7,188 bases of DNA. It comes from an uncultured Burkholderiales bacterium. Lineage in GTDB: Bacteria; Pseudomonadota; Gammaproteobacteria; Burkholderiales; Thiobacillaceae. Of this stretch, positions 5,962 through 7,188 are shown one piece after another. The stretch covers positions 1 through 7,188 of the forward strand of contig CALAMX010000114.1 in the NCBI GenBank assembly GCA_937925755.1, given 5' to 3'. The notes under the pieces were generated by a model. That model saw only the letters and a list, made by a program, of their open reading frames with translations, was not told where the DNA came from and ran no database searches. The stretch's first letter is position 1; every line of letters starts with the position of its first letter. The translations under genes and the position numbers were made by a program.

Positions 5962-7068
5962 TCAAACATCGGGCGCCCGGCCGGGGATGGCCGGGGTGTG
6001 GCAGACGACGTCGGCGTTCTGGGCACGATGACGCAGGGCATGATCCATCAACACGATGGCCAGCATGGCCTCGGCGATGGGCGTGGCACGTATGCCCACA
6101 CACGGGTCATGGCGGCCGTGGGTGACCACCTCCACCGGCTGGCCATCGAGGTCGATCGAGCGACCCGGGATACGGATGGACGATGTGGGCTTGATGGCGA
6201 TGGAGGCGATGATGTCCTGGCCCGTAGAGATGCCACCTAAGATGCCGCCGGCATGGTTGGAAAGGAATCCGGCCGGGGTGAGCTCGTCGCGGTGTTCGCT
6301 GCCACGCTGCTCGACCACACGGAAACCATCGCCGATTTCCACCCCCTTGACCGCGTTGATACTCATCAGCGCATGGGCGATGTCCGCATCCAGCCGATCG
6401 TAGACCGGCTCCCCAAGGCCAACCGGCACGTTGTGCGCCACCACGTTGATGCGCGCCCCGACCGAGTCTCCCGACTTGCGCAGGCCATCCATGTAACGCT
6501 CGAGCTCGGGTACGCGCTCGGGGTCGGGGGAAAAAAACGGGTTGTCATCGACGCTGTCCCAGGTCTTGAACCCGATCGCCAGGGGGCCGAGCTGGGCGAG
6601 ATAGCCGCGGATGACGGTGCCATACCTTTCCTTGAGCCACTTCTTGGCGATGGCACCGGCCGCCACGCGCACCGCCGTCTCGCGCGCGCTTGCGCGGCCG
6701 CCGCCGCGCCAGTCGCGGACACCGTACTTCTGCCAATAGGTGTAGTCGGCATGCCCCGGCCGAAAGGTGCGGGCGATCTCGCCGTAGTCCTTGCTGCGTT
6801 GGTCCTCGTTGCGAATCAGCAGGGCGATGGGGGTTCCAGTGGTGCGACCCTCGAACACCCCGGAGAGGATCTCCACCGTGTCCGACTCGCGCCGCTGCGT
6901 GACATGACGCGAGGTACCTGGCTTGCGCCGGTCAAGCTCGCGCTGGATATCTGTCGCGCAAAGTGCAAGTCCCGGTGGGCACCCGTCCACGACGCAACCA
7001 ATGGCCGGCCCGTGCGATTCGCCGAAAGAAGTGACACGGAAGAGAAGACCGAGGCTGTTGCCGGACAT
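5962..7068 (-). CDS. aroC: Chorismate synthase
   Basis: Catalyses the last shikimate-pathway step, 5-enolpyruvylshikimate-3-phosphate to chorismate, in the cytoplasm. It needs reduced FMN although there is no net redox change. The 368-residue product is full length (family about 350-370). All three family signatures are visible: GESHGPAIG near residues 16-24 with His19, the Arg-rich GRASARETAVR near 124-134, and RHDPCVGIRATP near 319-330. RPGHAD at 103-108 carries the second active-site His (His106). The start MSGNSLGLLFRVTSFGESHG aligns with the usual family N-terminus, so the ATG at 7068 is right even though no Shine-Dalgarno precedes it. The YdcH-like gene follows 25 bp downstream. One oddity is a T7C5 run encoding Phe-Phe-Ser-Pro (6526-6537). 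The identification is secure. Confidence 0.98.
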   Translation of the reverse strand: MSGNSLGLLFRVTSFGESHGPAIGCVVDGCPPGLALCATDIQRELDRRKPGTSRHVTQRRESDTVEILSGVFEGRTTGTPIALLIRNEDQRSKDYGEIARTFRPGHADYTYWQKYGVRDWRGGGRASARETAVRVAAGAIAKKWLKERYGTVIRGYLAQLGPLAIGFKTWDSVDDNPFFSPDPERVPELERYMDGLRKSGDSVGARINVVAHNVPVGLGEPVYDRLDADIAHALMSINAVKGVEIGDGFRVVEQRGSEHRDELTPAGFLSNHAGGILGGISTGQDIIASIAIKPTSSIRIPGRSIDLDGQPVEVVTHGRHDPCVGIRATPIAEAMLAIVLMDHALRHRAQNADVVCHTPAIPGRAPDV

Positions 7069-7094
7069 GACGCGCGTGTGGAAGGTTTCAAAGT

Positions 7095-7103
7095 ATTATC
7101 GCA
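7095..7103 (-). promoter_or_regulatory. Extended -10 promoter of aroC
   Basis: Read on the minus strand this is TGCGATAAT: a GATAAT hexamer (5 of 6 matches to TATAAT) preceded by the TGn extension. At 17-18 bp spacing the -35 region has no good TTGACA match, which is usual for extended -10 promoters. Transcription would start near 7088, giving a leader of only about 20 nt before the aroC ATG. The site sits just after the stop codon of the upstream gene. The start point is inferred from spacing. Confidence 0.55.
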
Positions 7104-7105
7104 CA

Positions 7106-7188
7106 TCAGGCCCGTGTCTGGCGTTGCAGCCACTCGACCCCCCAGGCCACGCCAAAACCGGTGATGTCGCTGGACACTGCGCCCAGCC
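7106..7188 (-). CDS. C-terminal end of an unrecognised protein (partial, 5' end outside window)
   Basis: An open frame enters from the right edge and ends at a TGA (7108-7106), giving 26 residues that finish VEWLQRQTRA. About 21 of the 26 codons end in G or C, which matches the codon use of the real genes here and supports coding. The residues are mostly small and hydrophobic, with two Trp, so a membrane-protein tail is possible, but I do not recognise the family. The stop lies 37 bp before the aroC start, on the same strand, so it could be co-transcribed with aroC, although aroC also seems to have its own promoter overlapping this stop region. Too little is visible to assign a function. Confidence 0.5.
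   Translation of the reverse strand, partial: LGAVSSDITGFGVAWGVEWLQRQTRA

Noticed and set aside
5937..6041. N-terminal extension of the YdcH-like protein by 35 residues
   Set aside because: The extension overlaps the conserved aroC C-terminus. A strong Shine-Dalgarno and the family N-terminus both point to the ATG at 5936.
6253..7164. A 303-codon plus-strand open frame opposite aroC
   Set aside because: It is antisense to a fully conserved aroC, has no recognisable domain, and is explained by the same GC-rich codon bias.
1..7188. Mobile elements, CRISPR arrays, tRNA/rRNA genes, phage or defence genes
   Set aside because: No repeats of suitable size, transposase motifs, cloverleaf sequences or relevant protein families were seen, and intact housekeeping genes fill nearly all of the window.

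Overview
This is an ordinary chromosomal, GC-rich stretch of core amino-acid biosynthesis genes, almost certainly from a betaproteobacterium. The gene order leuC, a small entericidin-type lipoprotein, leuD, leuB, asd is the one I associate with Betaproteobacteria. The proteobacterial-type Asd and the aroC plus YdcH-like (DUF465) pair fit the same group. I cannot name the genus. All recognised genes are on the minus strand, so the window reads from its right end to its left end.

Right end (7188 to 5641): the last 26 codons of an unrecognised gene, then aroC (chorismate synthase) behind a good extended -10 promoter, then a small coiled-coil YdcH/DUF465 gene with a strong Shine-Dalgarno. This block closes with a perfect 10-bp-stem intrinsic terminator at 5641-5673.

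Middle (5623 to 4454): a 12-helix MFS transporter of the HcaT/LacY-like type. It starts only about 17 nt after the terminator's T-tract, and I see no promoter or ribosome binding site of its own.

Left (4360 to 1): the leucine block leuC, entericidin-like lipoprotein, leuD, leuB, then asd, which runs off the window after 347 codons. A candidate promoter with an inverted repeat lies in the 93-bp gap before leuC. The lipoprotein/leuD and leuD/leuB junctions are ATGA overlaps, so translation is probably coupled. LeuC and LeuD together form isopropylmalate isomerase and LeuB is 3-isopropylmalate dehydrogenase, covering the leucine steps after LeuA. Asd feeds lysine, threonine, methionine and diaminopimelate synthesis, and AroC makes chorismate for the aromatic amino acids. 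leuA is not in the window.

I found no mobile element, CRISPR array, RNA gene, defence cluster or clearly new system. The points that merit a second look are small: the conserved but unexplained lipoprotein inside the leucine operon, the terminator-to-MFS junction, the lack of Shine-Dalgarno sequences on genes that start transcripts, an inverted repeat at the leuC promoter, a perfect hairpin at the start of leuD, and a T7C5 run in aroC.
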